Source of the DNA: Rhodospirillaceae bacterium
GTDB lineage: Bacteria; Pseudomonadota; Alphaproteobacteria; Kiloniellales; DSM-21159
NCBI GenBank assembly: GCA_006969625.1
Contig: CP030885.1
Location: 2,553,430 to 2,617,429, forward strand
Direction: 5' to 3'
DNA length: 64,000 bases
Shown here: positions 29,429 to 38,165 of the stretch, piece by piece
Position numbering within the stretch: position 1 is the first letter of the stretch
Layout: each line of letters opens with the position of its first letter
Notes under the pieces: model-generated
Seen by the model: the letters and a program-made list of their open reading frames with translations, nothing else
The model's database searches: none
What the model was told of the DNA's origin: nothing
Program-made: the position numbers and the translations under genes

Positions 29429-30382
29429 GTGACGGACGCCCAACGAGCCACCCCACCGCAACACCCGCCCCTGCCGCACGATGTCGACGCGACGCTGGAG
29501 CTGCTGACCGCCGGCAACTACGTCGCCGACCGCAGCCTGGCCACAGTGCTCTTCCTCGCCCTCAAGCTGGGCCGGCCGCTGTTCCTGGAGGGCGAGGCCG
29601 GCGTCGGCAAGACCGAGATCGCCAAGGTGCTGGCCGACACTCTGCAGCGCGACCTGGTCCGCCTGCAGTGCTACGAGGGCCTCGACGTCGCCTCGGCGGT
29701 CTACGAGTGGGACTACCCGCGCCAGATGGTCGAGATCCGCCTGGCGGAAGCGGCCGAGAGCCTTGACCGCGAATCCCTGGAATCGACGATCTTCTCCGAG
29801 CGCTTCCTGATCGAGCGACCGCTGCTGAAGGCGATCAAGCCGAACGTCAGCGGGCCGCCGGTGCTGCTGATCGACGAGCTCGACCGCACCGACGAGCCCT
29901 TCGAAGCCTTCCTGCTGGAGGTGCTGAGCGATTTCCAGATCACCATCCCCGAGCTGGGCACCATCAAGGCGCCGCAGCCGCCGATCGTCGTCATCACCTC
30001 CAACCGCACGCGCGAAATCCACGACGCCCTGAAGCGGCGGTGCCTCTATCACTGGGTCCCCTACCCCGACGCCCAGCGCGAGCTGGAGATCCTGCGGGTC
30101 AAGGCACCGCATGCACCGGAGGCGCTGACGCGCCAGATCGTCGGCTTCGTCCAGAAGCTGCGCGACATGGACCTCTTCAAGCTGCCCGGCATCGCCGAGA
30201 CGATCGACTGGGCGGAGGCGCTGACCCAGCTCGACAAGGTCGCGCTGGACCCGCAGGCGATCGACGACACCCTGGGCGTGCTGCTGAAGTACCAGGACGA
30301 TATCGCGAAAATCGAAGGCAGCGAGGCCGCCCGCCTGCTCGAAGAGGTCAAGCGCGACCAGGCCAGCCTGCCGGGGCTCTGA
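29429..30382 (+). CDS. coxD: MoxR-type AAA ATPase, Cox maturation factor
   Basis: This 317-residue AAA+ ATPase has Walker A EGEAGVGKTE, Walker B VLLIDELDRTDEPFEAFLLE, sensor-1 IVVITSNRTREI and an arginine finger region DALKRRCLYHW. In CO dehydrogenase maturation CoxD inserts sulfur and copper at the active site; in a form II system it presumably matures the molybdenum centre. GTG start at 29429. coxE follows after four bases. Confidence 0.9.
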   Translation: MTDAQRATPPQHPPLPHDVDATLELLTAGNYVADRSLATVLFLALKLGRPLFLEGEAGVGKTEIAKVLADTLQRDLVRLQCYEGLDVASAVYEWDYPRQMVEIRLAEAAESLDRESLESTIFSERFLIERPLLKAIKPNVSGPPVLLIDELDRTDEPFEAFLLEVLSDFQITIPELGTIKAPQPPIVVITSNRTREIHDALKRRCLYHWVPYPDAQRELEILRVKAPHAPEALTRQIVGFVQKLRDMDLFKLPGIAETIDWAEALTQLDKVALDPQAIDDTLGVLLKYQDDIAKIEGSEAARLLEEVKRDQASLPGL

Positions 30383-30386
30383 GGCC

Positions 30387-31682
30387 ATGGCGCGCCAAGC
30401 CGACCCCTTCGCCGACGCCAAGCGGCAGCTCGAGGCGCGAAGCAAGGTCCAACAGCTCGGCGCCGGCGACTTGGCGGATCTGCCAGGCGGGCGACTGGCC
30501 GAGAACATCATGTACTTCGCGCGCACCCTGCGCGCCGCCGGGCTGCCGGTCGGGCCGGGCAAGACCCTGGCCGCGCTGGAGGCGGTCGAAGCGGTCGGGC
30601 TGAATCGGCGCGACGACTTCTACTGGACGCTGCACAGCATCTTCGTCAACCGGCGTGACCAGCAGGAGGTCTTCGACCAGGCCTTCCACGTCTTCTGGCG
30701 CAATCCGAAGTTCCTCGAGCGGCTGCGCAGCCTGTTCCTGCCCGACCTGGCGCTGGAAGGCGAGGAGCCTGAGGGGCGCGAGCTGTCGCGCCGCGTCGCC
30801 GAGGCCCTGCAGAAGGAGAAGCCGGGCGCCGGTGGCGACGAGCAGGAGGAGGAGAAGGTCGAGATCGACGCGGTCCTGACCTATTCCGACAAGGAGGTCC
30901 TGCGGCAGATGGACTTCGAATCCATGACGGCGGAGGAGATCGCCCGCGCCCGCGAGGCGATCCGCGGCATGCGCCTGCCGATCATGGACGTGAGGACGCG
31001 CCGCTTCCGCCCGAGCGGCGGCGGCGGCCGCGCGGACCTGCGCGCCACGCTGCGCTCGGCCCTGCGCCAGGGCAGCGACACCATTCCCCTGAAGTTCAAG
31101 ACGCAGCGCCGGCGCCACCCGCCGCTGGTCATACTGTGCGACATCTCCGGCTCGATGAGCCGCTATTCGCGTATGGCGCTGCACTTTATGCACGCCGTCA
31201 CCAACGACCGCGATCGGGTGCACAGTTTCGTCTTCGGCACGCGCCTGTCGAACATCACCCGCTACCTGCGCAACGCGGACGTCGATGCCGCCCTGACCGC
31301 CTGCGGCGAGGTGGTGGACGACTGGTCCGGCGGTACGCGCATCGGCGCCTGCTTGACCGAGTTCAACCGCGTCTGGTCGCGCCGAGTGCTCGGCCAGGGC
31401 GCCGTCGTGCTGTTGATCACCGACGGTCTCGACCGCGAGGGCGCCAAGGGTCTCGCCGCCGAGATGGAGCGGCTGCACAAGTCCTGCCGCCGGCTGATCT
31501 GGCTGAACCCCCTCTTGCGCTACGAGGGTTACGAACCCAAAACCATGGGGGCACGGGCGATCATGCCCCACGTCGACGACTTCCGCTCGGTGCACAACCT
31601 CGAGTCGCTGGAGCAACTCGCCGAGGTTCTGAGCCGCGAGCCGAAGCGCCGCTACGAAGGCATCTCGGAGCAGGCCGCATGA
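30387..31682 (+). CDS. coxE: von Willebrand A domain protein, CoxE
   Basis: This 431-residue cytosolic protein has an N-terminal helical part (ENIMYFARTLRAAGLPVGPG) and a C-terminal VWA domain with the MIDAS motif ILCDISGSMSRYSRM, later DWSGGTRIGACL and VLLITDGLDREGA. CoxE works with the AAA ATPase CoxD, the usual MoxR-VWA pairing. It overlaps the next gene by four bases (ATGA). Confidence 0.93.
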   Translation: MARQADPFADAKRQLEARSKVQQLGAGDLADLPGGRLAENIMYFARTLRAAGLPVGPGKTLAALEAVEAVGLNRRDDFYWTLHSIFVNRRDQQEVFDQAFHVFWRNPKFLERLRSLFLPDLALEGEEPEGRELSRRVAEALQKEKPGAGGDEQEEEKVEIDAVLTYSDKEVLRQMDFESMTAEEIARAREAIRGMRLPIMDVRTRRFRPSGGGGRADLRATLRSALRQGSDTIPLKFKTQRRRHPPLVILCDISGSMSRYSRMALHFMHAVTNDRDRVHSFVFGTRLSNITRYLRNADVDAALTACGEVVDDWSGGTRIGACLTEFNRVWSRRVLGQGAVVLLITDGLDREGAKGLAAEMERLHKSCRRLIWLNPLLRYEGYEPKTMGARAIMPHVDDFRSVHNLESLEQLAEVLSREPKRRYEGISEQAA

Positions 31683-32023
31683 GCGAGTCCACGACCCCTG
31701 TATATCCCTCGACCGACGCCGTGTTGCGCCAGGCGGCCGCGTGGCGCGCAGGCGGACGGAAGGCCGCGCTGGCCACGGTGGTCGCCACCTGGGGCTCCTC
31801 GCCGCGGCCGGTCGGCAGCCAACTCGCGATCGACGAGGAGGGCAACATGCTCGGCTCCGTGTCGGGCGGCTGCATCGAGGGCGCCGTGGTCACCGAGGCG
31901 CTCGAGGTGATGGATGCGGGCGCGCCGCGCCTGCTCGAGTTCGGCGTCAGCGACGAGAACGCCTGGGAGGTCGGCCTCGCCTGCGGCGGCACGGTCCAGG
32001 TCTTCGTCGAGCGCGTGGAGTAG
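31679..32023 (+). CDS. coxF: XdhC/CoxI family protein, N-terminal domain only (CoxF-like)
   Basis: This 114-residue protein carries the XdhC_CoxI domain: LATVVATWGSSPRPVGSQLA, GNMLGSVSGGCIEGAVVTEA, ENAWEVGLACGGTVQVFVE. The Cys in SGGCIEG and GLACGG are conserved in the family, which binds sulfurated molybdenum cofactor and inserts it into apo-hydroxylases. It encodes only the first half of a usual XdhC; the second half is the next gene. Confidence 0.9.
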   Translation: MSESTTPVYPSTDAVLRQAAAWRAGGRKAALATVVATWGSSPRPVGSQLAIDEEGNMLGSVSGGCIEGAVVTEALEVMDAGAPRLLEFGVSDENAWEVGLACGGTVQVFVERVE

Positions 32024-32030
32024 CCGCGCC

Positions 32031-32756
32031 ATGCGCCGCGAGCTGCTCGACGCCCTGCTGCAGGCGCGCACCGCGAAGAAGGCGGCCGTGCTGGTGACCC
32101 ATCTGGCCGACGGCCGTCAGGCGCTGGTCGCGGGCGACGCGGTATCCGGCGACCTGCCGCTCGCGCCCGCCGATCTGGCGGCCGCCCGCCAGGCACTGCG
32201 CGACGACCGCTCGGGCCGTCTGTCGGAGTCCGAGCTCTTCCTGCAGGTCTTCAACCCGCCGCTCCGCCTGCTCGTCGTCGGTGCCGTCCACATCGCCCAG
32301 GCGCTGGTGCCGATGGCTCAGATCCTCGGCTACGACGTGACCATTGTCGATCCGCGTCCGGCCTTCGCAACCGAGCAGCGCTTTCCCGGCACGACCCTGG
32401 TCGACGAGTGGCCGGACGACGCCATGGCGCAGCTCGCCCCCGACCGGCGCACCGCGGTGGTGACCCTGACCCACGACCCGAAGCTGGACGATCCCGCCCT
32501 GACCGAGGCGCTGAAGAGCGACAGCTTCTACATCGCCGCGCTGGGCTCCACCCGCACCCATGCCAAGCGTCTGGAGCGGCTGCGCGCCGCCGGTCTTGGC
32601 GAAGACACGCTGGCCCGTATTCACGCACCCGCCGGTCTCGCCATCGGCGCCAAGAGCCCGGCCGAGATCGCCCTGTCGGTCTGCGCCCAGATGACCGCCG
32701 CGCTGCGCGGCGCCCCGCCGCTGGTCAAGGCGGAGGCGCAGCAGGCCGCGCAGTGA
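32031..32756 (+). CDS. XdhC Rossmann-domain protein
   Basis: This 241-residue protein holds the C-terminal half of XdhC-type factors: LLVVGAVHIAQALVPMAQIL (Rossmann loop), VTIVDPRPAFATEQRFP, AVVTLTHDPKLDDPAL, YIAALGSTRTHAKRLERL, HAPAGLAIGAKSPAEIALSV. Together with the preceding small gene it forms a split XdhC that delivers the molybdenum cofactor to CoxL. Seven bases separate the genes. Confidence 0.9.
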   Translation: MRRELLDALLQARTAKKAAVLVTHLADGRQALVAGDAVSGDLPLAPADLAAARQALRDDRSGRLSESELFLQVFNPPLRLLVVGAVHIAQALVPMAQILGYDVTIVDPRPAFATEQRFPGTTLVDEWPDDAMAQLAPDRRTAVVTLTHDPKLDDPALTEALKSDSFYIAALGSTRTHAKRLERLRAAGLGEDTLARIHAPAGLAIGAKSPAEIALSVCAQMTAALRGAPPLVKAEAQQAAQ

Positions 32757-32766
32757 CGGCGCGGCC

Positions 32767-34386
32767 ATGATCTTCGGTCCCACGCCGACCGACCAGGCCG
32801 AGGGGGCCATCCTCGCCCATTCGCTGAAGCAGGGCGACCTCAGCTTCAAGAAGGGCCGGCGTCTCTCGGCGGACGACGTCGAGGCGCTGCGCGCCGCCCA
32901 GGTGCACGAGGTCATCGCGGCGCGGCTGGAGGCCGGCGACGTGCACGAGGACGCTGCGGCGCGCCGACTGGCCGAGGCCGTGGCGGGCACCGGTTGCACG
33001 GTCACCGAAGCCTTCACCGGCCGCTGCAACCTGATCGCCGGCGCGCGCGGCCTGATCCAGGTGGCGACCGAGCGGCTCGACGCACTGAACCTGGTCGACG
33101 AGGCCCTGACGGTCGCCACGCTCGGCGACCTGGAGCCGGTCGAACCGCGCCAGATGCTGGCGACGGTCAAGGTCATCCCCTTTGCGGCGCCGGCCATGGC
33201 GCTGTCGCGTTGCCTGGAGATCGCCGACAAGGGCCCGCCCCTGGTCCGCGTCGCCCCCTTCGCGGCCAAGCGCGTCGGGCTGGTGCAGACGCGCCTGCCG
33301 GGCATGAAGGCGAGTCTGCTCGACAAGACGCGGGAGGCGGTCGACGCCCGCCTGGCCGCGCTCGGCAGCAAGCCCTGCCTGGAAAGCCGCTGCGGTCACC
33401 GGGAAGACGAGGTCGCCGCCGCGGTCGCGGCACAGCGCCAGGCCGGGTGCGAGATCGTGCTGGTCTCCGGCGCCTCGGCCATCGTCGACCGGCGCGACAT
33501 CGTCCCCGCCGGCATCGAACGTGCCGGCGGCCGGGTGCTGCACTTCGGCATGCCGGTGGACCCCGGCAACCTGCTTCTGCTCGCCGATTGGGACGGCCTG
33601 CCCGTGCTGGGGCTGCCGGGTTGCGCGCGCTCGCCCAAGGTCAACGGCTTCGACTGGGTCCTGCAGCGCCTGTGCGCCGGCCTGGAGGTACGCCCTGCCG
33701 ACGTCATGCGCATGGGCACAGGCGGCCTGCTGAAGGAGATCGGTGGTCGGCCGCTGCCGCGCGCCGAGGCCGTGGAAGGAGCGGGCGTCAAACACGCGCC
33801 GCGCATCGCCGCGCTGGTGCTTGCGGCTGGCCAGTCCCGCCGCTACGGCGCGGAAAACAAACTCCTGGTCGACCTCGAGGGCAAGCCGCTGGTGCGCCGC
33901 GCCGTCGAGGCGGCGCAGGCGAGCCAGGCCGAGCGCGTGCTGCTGGTGACCGGCCATGCCTGCGACGACGTCGAGGCCGCGGTCGCCGAGACCGGCGTCG
34001 CGACGGTGCACAACCCCGACTACGCCGAGGGGCTCAGCACCTCTTTGCGCTGCGGCCTCGCGGGCCTCCCGGAGGAGATCGACGGCGTGCTCGTGCTGCT
34101 GGGGGACATGCCGCGGGTCGAGGCCGTAATCCTCGACAAGCTGATTGCCGCCTTCGACCCGGTCGAGGGCCGCGCCATCTGTATCCCAACGGTGCGAGGC
34201 AAACGCGGCAACCCGGTGCTCTTCGCCCGCCGCTTCTTCGCCGAGGCGATGGAGATCGCCGGCGACGTCGGAGCCAAACCACTGATCGCCGCCCACGCGG
34301 AATCGGTCGCCGAGGTGCCGGTCGAGGGCGAGGCCGTACTGCTGGACGTCGATACGCCGGAGGCGCTGGCCCGGCTTCGGTCCTGA
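32767..34386 (+). CDS. Fused MoeA-like molybdopterin-binding and MocA-like cytidylyltransferase protein
   Basis: This 539-residue fusion has residues 1-340 as a molybdopterin-binding (MPTb/MoeA-like) part: EGAILAHSLKQGDLSFKKGR, then VLVSGASAIVDRRDIVPAGI and GLPGCARSPKVNGFDWVLQR. Residues 350-539 are a nucleotidyltransferase with IAALVLAAGQSRRYGAENKL, LLGDMPRVEAVILDKLI and RGNPVLFARRFF, the MocA/MobA pattern. MocA makes molybdopterin cytosine dinucleotide, the cofactor form CoxL needs. Coupling Mo insertion and CMP transfer in one chain is sensible. Confidence 0.9.
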   Translation: MIFGPTPTDQAEGAILAHSLKQGDLSFKKGRRLSADDVEALRAAQVHEVIAARLEAGDVHEDAAARRLAEAVAGTGCTVTEAFTGRCNLIAGARGLIQVATERLDALNLVDEALTVATLGDLEPVEPRQMLATVKVIPFAAPAMALSRCLEIADKGPPLVRVAPFAAKRVGLVQTRLPGMKASLLDKTREAVDARLAALGSKPCLESRCGHREDEVAAAVAAQRQAGCEIVLVSGASAIVDRRDIVPAGIERAGGRVLHFGMPVDPGNLLLLADWDGLPVLGLPGCARSPKVNGFDWVLQRLCAGLEVRPADVMRMGTGGLLKEIGGRPLPRAEAVEGAGVKHAPRIAALVLAAGQSRRYGAENKLLVDLEGKPLVRRAVEAAQASQAERVLLVTGHACDDVEAAVAETGVATVHNPDYAEGLSTSLRCGLAGLPEEIDGVLVLLGDMPRVEAVILDKLIAAFDPVEGRAICIPTVRGKRGNPVLFARRFFAEAMEIAGDVGAKPLIAAHAESVAEVPVEGEAVLLDVDTPEALARLRS

Positions 34387-34396
34387 GCCGTCCGTC

Positions 34397-35260
34397 TCAC
34401 TCCGCCCCGATCACGAAGTCGCGTACGGCCGCCACCGCCTCGGGCCGATCGAAGTGGCCGGCGTGGCCGAGGTCCGGCAAGGCGACGAAGCGCTTCGGCT
34501 CCATGGCGGCCTCGTAGAGCCGCTGGCCGTGGGCGAAGGGCACGGTACGATCCGCCTCGCCGTGCAGGATTAGCAAGGGCGCGGCAATCCGCGCGATGCG
34601 GCCAAGGCTGTCGTAGCGGTCCCTGACCAGCCATTGGGCCGGCACGAAGGGGTAGTGCGCCTGCGCCGCCTCGGCCATCGAGGTGAAGGGCGCCTCCAGG
34701 ATCAGCCCGCGCACCGGCGTGCCGGCCTCGGCCAGTTCCGCGGCGATGCGGCTGGCAACGCCGCTGCCGAGCGACTCGCCGTAGAGCACGATCTCTCCAG
34801 GCGGTACGCCCGTCTCCTGCAACCAGGCGACGAGCGAGCGCGCATCGGCATAGAGGCCGGCTTCGTGCGGCGCGCCCGGGTTGCCGCCGAAACCCCGGTA
34901 GCCGGCCAGCAGCAGGCCGACGCCATGCCCCGCCAGGAAGTCGAACTTTGCGCTGCGGTGCCCGGCGTGGCCGGCATTGCCTTGCAGCAGCAAGAGCGTC
35001 GGCCGCTCGAACTCGCCCGGAAGATAAAGGTGCGAGAGGCTCAGGCCGTCTTCCGTCTGCGTCTTGATCAGCCGCCAGTTCGGCCCGGCCAGCTCGGCCG
35101 CCAGCGGCTCGCCGTCGGGATGGTACATCAGCCCGCGCTGCATCAGGAACAGCAGGACGCACAGTGTGACGTAACCAGCGGCGACGGTGCCTGCGGCCCC
35201 GAGCAGCCAGCTCACCGGCCCGCGCCCGCCGCTATTGCGCGTAGCCCGGATCGTCGGCAT
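34397..35260 (-). CDS. Membrane-anchored alpha/beta hydrolase
   Basis: This 287-residue protein has one N-terminal helix (VSWLLGAAGTVAAGYVTLCV) and a serine-hydrolase fold. Oxyanion strand LLLLQGNAGHAGHR, nucleophile IVLYGESLGSGVA (Ser), acid LILHGEADRTVPFAHG and base LGHAGHFDRPE are all present. It is close to the BEM46/YfhR-like group of uncertain substrate. The first 29 bp overlap the end of the aldolase gene, so the two probably form one leftward unit. It converges on the mocA fusion gene. Confidence 0.87.
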   Translation of the reverse strand: MPTIRATRNSGGRGPVSWLLGAAGTVAAGYVTLCVLLFLMQRGLMYHPDGEPLAAELAGPNWRLIKTQTEDGLSLSHLYLPGEFERPTLLLLQGNAGHAGHRSAKFDFLAGHGVGLLLAGYRGFGGNPGAPHEAGLYADARSLVAWLQETGVPPGEIVLYGESLGSGVASRIAAELAEAGTPVRGLILEAPFTSMAEAAQAHYPFVPAQWLVRDRYDSLGRIARIAAPLLILHGEADRTVPFAHGQRLYEAAMEPKRFVALPDLGHAGHFDRPEAVAAVRDFVIGAE

Positions 35261-35960
35261 CGAGTATCCGCTTCAGCGCGGCGAAATGGGATTCGGCATA
35301 GGCGCCGCCGGCCTCGAACTCGGCCTTGGTGCTGGCTGCCACATTGTCGGTGACACGTTTCAGGGGACGCCCGGTGGACATCGCCAGGACCTGCACGCGG
35401 CAGGCCTGCTCCAGATAATAGAGGTCGTCGAAGGCACGGGCGATGGTCTCGCCGATTACCAGTACGCCGTGATTGCCCATGAAGAGCACGCGCTTGTCGC
35501 CGAGCGCAGCGGCGATGCGCTCGCCTTCGGCCGGGTCCTCGGCCAGGCCGTTGTAGTCCCGGTCGTAGGCCACCGCGCCGTAGAAGCGTAGGGAGTTCTG
35601 GTGGATGGGCGCCAACTCCCCGCCCTCCACGCAGGTCAGCGCGGTGGCATAGGGCATGTGCGTGTGCAGCACGCAATGGGCATGCGGGTGCCGGGCGTGC
35701 ACCCGGCCGTGAATGGTGAAGGCGGTCAGCTCGGCCTGGGTCTCGCCTTCGAGGGTCCGCCCTGCGCCGTCCACCAGCAAGATGTCTCGCGCGCGCATCT
35801 GCGACCAATGCACGCCATGCGGGTTGAGGAGGTAGCGGTCCGGGGTGCCCGGCACGGCGAAGCTGAAATGGTTGCAGACCCCTTCGTTGAAGCCGAAGCG
35901 AGCCGCCAGCCGCAGCGCCGCTGCCAAGTCCTTCTTGGCCTGTGCCATCTCCGTAGTCAT
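35232..35960 (-). CDS. Class II aldolase/adducin family protein
   Basis: This 242-residue protein has the zinc-binding pattern of the family: NEGVCNHFSFAVPG, then HARHPHAHCVLHTHMPYATA (metal His pair), SLRFYGAVAYDRDYNGLAED and MGNHGVLVIGETIARAFDDL with the third His. Family members cleave sugar phosphates or act on short-chain diacids; the substrate here is unknown. The ATG at 35960 is the start that gives the normal length; the open frame extends further upstream without similarity. Confidence 0.9.
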   Translation of the reverse strand: MTTEMAQAKKDLAAALRLAARFGFNEGVCNHFSFAVPGTPDRYLLNPHGVHWSQMRARDILLVDGAGRTLEGETQAELTAFTIHGRVHARHPHAHCVLHTHMPYATALTCVEGGELAPIHQNSLRFYGAVAYDRDYNGLAEDPAEGERIAAALGDKRVLFMGNHGVLVIGETIARAFDDLYYLEQACRVQVLAMSTGRPLKRVTDNVAASTKAEFEAGGAYAESHFAALKRILDADDPGYAQ

Positions 35961-36069
35961 ACCCACGCTCCCCTGCCCGCTCGGCGCCACCATACGGCAG
36001 CGCGTCGCCGCCTCCAACTCCGCAGGGATCGCCAGGACGAACCGGAGCGACCGCGCGCCGCGCGCCGGC

Positions 36070-37509
36070 TCAATTGGCCACGCGGCGAAGCTCGGGCGGC
36101 GGCGGGCAAAGGGCATCCTCAGGGGCGAGCGGCAACGTAACCGTGACCGTCGTGCCGACACCGAGGGCGCTCTCGATGAGCAGCCGGCCGTGCATCAACT
36201 CGACCAGGCCCTTGGACAAGGCCAGACCGAGACCCGTCCCCTCGTCTGCCGCCGTGAAGGCGGAGCGCACCTGTTCGAAAGGTTGCGCGATACGCGGCAG
36301 GTCCTTCTCGGCGATGCCGATGCCCCGGTCGGCAACGGCGATGCGCAGGACATCTCCGTCGCGCCCGACGCGGATCTCGACACGAGACTCGACTCGCGAG
36401 AATTTGACGGCATTGCTCAACAGGTTCAATAGAACTTGCCGAAGGGCTAGGCGGTCGGCCAGGACCGGCGGCAGCGCAGCCTCGGCCAGCAGCTCGACCT
36501 CAATCTTGCGCGCGTGCGCACGCACCTTGGTCAGGCGGATCGCGGTGGCGATCTCGTCGTGGAGGTCGAGCGGCTCCAGATCCACTTCGCGCCGGCCGGC
36601 CTCGACCTTCGACAGGTCCAGCACGTGGTTGATGAGATCGAGCAGGTGCGCGGCGCTGCGGTGGATGTCCTCGGCATATCCCTGATAGCGCTCCGGCATG
36701 GGCCCTAAGCGCTGGTCTTGCATCACCTCGGAAAAGCCAAGCACGGCGTTCAGCGGCGTGCGCAACTCGTGGCTCATGTTCGCCAGGAAGCGACTCTTGG
36801 TTTGGTCGGCTTCGCGAAGATCCTCCGAAAGCTGCGACAGCGCCTCGTTGGTGTCCTGCAGCCGGCGCTGCTGCATAGCCAGCGTCACCAGGAAACAGAT
36901 GACGATGCCGGCGAGTGTCGCGAACACCGCAGCGATGGCCAGGATCAGGCGCCGAATCACCTCGCGATCCTCGACCTCGCGTTGCCCATAGAGATGGTTG
37001 CCCTCGACGGCCAAGCGTCGCAGGTCCTCGCCAAGCGGCTCCACGACGGTCCGCAGCTCCTCGGCCACGGCAGCGACAGGGCGCCCGCTGGCGCCCGCCA
37101 TGACCGCATCGGCCTGGGCGACGATCGTTTGGACATGCTCCAGGATCGGCAGCAGGTGCGGCTCCTCGGCCAACTGCCGGTAAAAGGTGCCCTGCTCCAA
37201 GATCCGCAAGCGGCTGACGAAGAGATCCAGGCGCAGCTGCAGATCTGCGACACCGGACTCGTCGGGTCGGGCTATCGCTTCGTCGAGTGAGAGCCGCAGC
37301 AGGTTGTACTCGCGCTCCGCCTGGGCCGTGCCCCAGATCAGGTTGTCCGCCGGCGAGTTGACGCGCGCGTCGATCGCGTCCAGGACAACCCAGAACAGCA
37401 TTGCCAGGGCCATCAGCGCGGCTCCGGCCAGGGCCGCCACCAGCGCCGGCACATTGGTCGCGGCTCCGACTCTGCGGCGCCGGCCAGGCAGGTTATCCGT
37501 AGCGGCCAC
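36070..37509 (-). CDS. Membrane sensor histidine kinase
   Basis: This 479-residue kinase has helix 1 (VPALVAALAGAALMALAMLF), a periplasmic helical sensor of about 150 residues, helix 2 (LILAIAAVFATLAGIVICFL), a short coiled coil, HisKA with SRFLANMSHELRTPLNAVLG (phospho-His) and HATPase_c with N box LLNLLSNAVKFS, DRGIGIAEKDLPRIAQPFEQ and TGLGLALSKGLVELM. No receiver domain and no response regulator nearby, so it is an orphan kinase. The gene just upstream (8-bp gap) encodes a periplasmic protein, possibly its sensor partner. Confidence 0.92.
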   Translation of the reverse strand: MAATDNLPGRRRRVGAATNVPALVAALAGAALMALAMLFWVVLDAIDARVNSPADNLIWGTAQAEREYNLLRLSLDEAIARPDESGVADLQLRLDLFVSRLRILEQGTFYRQLAEEPHLLPILEHVQTIVAQADAVMAGASGRPVAAVAEELRTVVEPLGEDLRRLAVEGNHLYGQREVEDREVIRRLILAIAAVFATLAGIVICFLVTLAMQQRRLQDTNEALSQLSEDLREADQTKSRFLANMSHELRTPLNAVLGFSEVMQDQRLGPMPERYQGYAEDIHRSAAHLLDLINHVLDLSKVEAGRREVDLEPLDLHDEIATAIRLTKVRAHARKIEVELLAEAALPPVLADRLALRQVLLNLLSNAVKFSRVESRVEIRVGRDGDVLRIAVADRGIGIAEKDLPRIAQPFEQVRSAFTAADEGTGLGLALSKGLVELMHGRLLIESALGVGTTVTVTLPLAPEDALCPPPPELRRVAN

Positions 37510-37517
37510 CGGGTCCG

Positions 37518-38027
37518 CTACCTGAAGGTCAAGCTGCGCAGCTGCCAGATCGATCGCGACTGGTAGGTCACGGGATCGAGGTCCGGGCGCGCGCTAAAGG
37601 GAAAGACGATCCACAAGGGCCCCTTGTCGCGCACGCTCATCGCTTCGCCGTCGCGCAGATACGCGATCAGCAAGAGGTCGGGCTTGCGGAAATCGGCGAT
37701 TGGGATCTCGACCTGGTAGTCGTTGAGCGCCACGGCGGTCACCGCCTCGCCCTGCGCGCCCAACAGCTCCAACAACTGCGGTCCGGAAATCCCCTCGAAG
37801 GTGATCTGGCCGTCGGCCCACGGGGTCTCCGTCGTCATGGTGGCACCACCGAAACGCTTGAGCAGCGCGATATCGAAATCCGCCGCCCCGTCGCGATTGG
37901 TATTCGAGATGCGGCCGTCGACGGTCAGTACGACCGGCCCGTGGGGTTCGGGCAGCGGTTCGGCGCGGCCACCGGCCATCGGCAGCGCGACAAGGTAACA
38001 GATGGCCAATGCGAGAAGTCGTGCCAT
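37518..38027 (-). CDS. Periplasmic molybdopterin-oxidoreductase-fold protein
   Basis: This 169-residue protein has a signal peptide (MARLLALAICYLVALPMAGG) and a mature domain with VVLTVDGRISNTNRDGAADF, ITFEGISGPQLLELLGAQGE, ALNDYQVEIPIADFRKPDLL and GPLWIVFPFSARPDL. This pattern matches short proteins of the sulfite-oxidase/molybdopterin fold that lack the cofactor cysteine, often encoded next to histidine kinases. It probably senses rather than catalyses (inference). It is transcribed just before the kinase gene. Confidence 0.72.
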   Translation of the reverse strand: MARLLALAICYLVALPMAGGRAEPLPEPHGPVVLTVDGRISNTNRDGAADFDIALLKRFGGATMTTETPWADGQITFEGISGPQLLELLGAQGEAVTAVALNDYQVEIPIADFRKPDLLLIAYLRDGEAMSVRDKGPLWIVFPFSARPDLDPVTYQSRSIWQLRSLTFR

Positions 38028-38165
38028 GCTCGTGGCTTCACCGTGTCACCCGCGAGTCACCCGCAGCCGGGCGATGCAGATTATATACAAGATCGGTGAA
38101 CCGAGATACCGCAGCCCCCTTGACAAGTCGTGAATCTAGTGCAGCACCAGGATGGCACCAGAGGC

